This document shows positions 5,514-6,244 of a stretch of DNA of 6,244 bases, one piece after another; within the stretch, counting starts at the first letter, position 1; each line of letters starts with the position of its first letter. Made by a program: the position numbers and the translations under genes. The notes beneath the pieces are model-generated. The model was given only the letters and a program-made list of their open reading frames with translations, had not been told where the DNA came from and did not search any database. Origin of the DNA: Chromatiales bacterium (GTDB lineage Bacteria; Pseudomonadota; Gammaproteobacteria; JACCYU01); the NCBI GenBank assembly GCA_031177845.1, contig JAPSGG010000100.1:1-6244 (forward strand), given 5' to 3'.

Positions 5514-6212
5514 TCATCGGCGGGGTCCGAAGATCGCGGTGCCAATGCGCACGATGGTCGCACCTTCGGCGATAGCCGCTTCCAGGTCGCCGCTCATGCC
5601 CATGGACAAGGCATCCAGACAATGACCGCGGTCGTGGAGATTCTCCAGAGCGCTTCGGATGGCAGCAAATGTACGCCGTTGCTCTTCAAAATCCCTGGTG
5701 GCCGCTGGAATGGCCATCAAGCCGCGCAGCCTCAGGTTCTCTAATGCCGCGACCTGTTCAGCGAGTTGAGGCAACTCCTCCGGTAGGGCTCCGGCCCTAT
5801 GGGGTTCGCGGCTGATGTTAACCTGCAGACACACGTCGAGTGGCTTGCCCAAGCCGGCCCTTTGAGTGCTCAGGCGTCGAGCGATCTTCAGGCGATCGAC
5901 GGTATGCACCCACTCAAATAGCTTGACTACCCGACCAGTCTTATTGGCCTGAAGCGGTCCGATGTAGTGCCAGCGCAGATCGCGGAGTTGGGTAATCTTG
6001 GGTTCGGCCTCTTGCACGTAGTTCTCACCAAATAGCCGCTGTCCACACTGGGCGACGGCTCGGATTCGCTCTACCGTTTGCGTCTTACTGGCGGCGAGCA
6101 GGATCACGCTTTCTGCTGGACGTCCGTAGCGTTGCTCCGCGCGGGCGATGGCCTTCCGCACCCGCGCAAGGCGCTCGCATATATCAGCCGCAATATCGTA
6201 TTTCAGCGGCAT
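5514..6212 (-). CDS. yggS: YggS/PLPBP-family pyridoxal-phosphate homeostasis protein
   Basis: This 232-residue, cytoplasmic, single-domain TIM-barrel protein binds pyridoxal 5'-phosphate but has no known enzyme activity; family members buffer PLP and keep amino-acid and keto-acid pools balanced. LLAASKTQTVERIR (38-51) carries the Schiff-base lysine, Lys43 (Lys36 in E. coli). Further hallmarks are LFGENYVQEAEPKI (60-73), WHYIGPLQANKTGRV (81-95), the CLQVNIS strand (128-134), GLMAIP (164-169), and the phosphate-binding end LSMGMSGDLEAAIAEG (202-217) followed by TIVRIGTAIFGPR (219-231). All are intact and the length is usual. ATG 6210-6212 is taken as the start, with a modest TGGA about 7 bases upstream. 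Its promoter must lie mostly beyond the right edge, as only 32 bases are visible upstream. It heads the yggS-proC-yggT group, although the 141-base gap to proC would also allow separate control. Confidence 0.96.
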   Translation of the reverse strand: MPLKYDIAADICERLARVRKAIARAEQRYGRPAESVILLAASKTQTVERIRAVAQCGQRLFGENYVQEAEPKITQLRDLRWHYIGPLQANKTGRVVKLFEWVHTVDRLKIARRLSTQRAGLGKPLDVCLQVNISREPHRAGALPEELPQLAEQVAALENLRLRGLMAIPAATRDFEEQRRTFAAIRSALENLHDRGHCLDALSMGMSGDLEAAIAEGATIVRIGTAIFGPRR

Positions 6213-6244
6213 ACAAATCCAGAATGGCGTTCGGTTTTAATCCC

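Noticed and set aside
5422..5622. 66-codon minus-strand frame crossing the yggS end into the spacer
   Set aside because: Most of it lies within yggS in another frame, it matches no family and has no ribosome site; it is a shadow.

Overview
The window looks like the chromosome of a gammaproteobacterium, moderately GC-rich. The main clue is gene order: read on the minus strand from right to left, yggS, proC, yggT, metX, metW and a DUF4426 gene follow one another. This is the order I know from Pseudomonas (the PA0394 to PA0388 region), where pilT lies on the other side of yggS and rdgB and hemW follow the DUF4426 gene. The protein sequences are clearly not Pseudomonas itself, so a different gammaproteobacterial lineage is likely. 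I cannot name the genus.

Layout, left to right. Positions 33-391 (+) hold an HspQ-type gene broken by one frameshift. A TerB-family gene (400-876, +) starts only a few bases after it. A strong GC hairpin (910-936) separates these from the minus-strand genes. The minus strand then carries an HU-family DNA-binding protein (954-1289), a secreted DUF4426 protein (1463-1912), metW (2017-2622), metX (2612-3775), yggT (3985-4539), proC (4536-5372) and yggS (5514-6212). The right edge lies about 30 bases upstream of yggS.

How the genes fit together. YggS balances pyridoxal phosphate, and ProC makes proline. YggT is a small membrane protein whose start codon overlaps the proC stop by 4 bases. MetX acylates homoserine, the committed step towards methionine, and MetW is its usual partner, with genes overlapping by 11 bases. 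The cluster falls into at least two likely transcription blocks, yggS-proC-yggT and metX-metW(-DUF4426), split by a 209-base spacer that carries a candidate promoter for metX. HU appears to be its own unit, with a strong ribosome site and a candidate extended -10 promoter.

This is mostly a housekeeping region. I see no mobile element, CRISPR array, RNA gene or defence system, and no convincing undescribed system. The points worth a second look are the broken hspQ, the yggS-proC spacer (an orphan Shine-Dalgarno sequence, a 10-codon mini-ORF ending on the proC start, and a spaced 10-base repeat), and the G-rich tract inside the metX promoter region.
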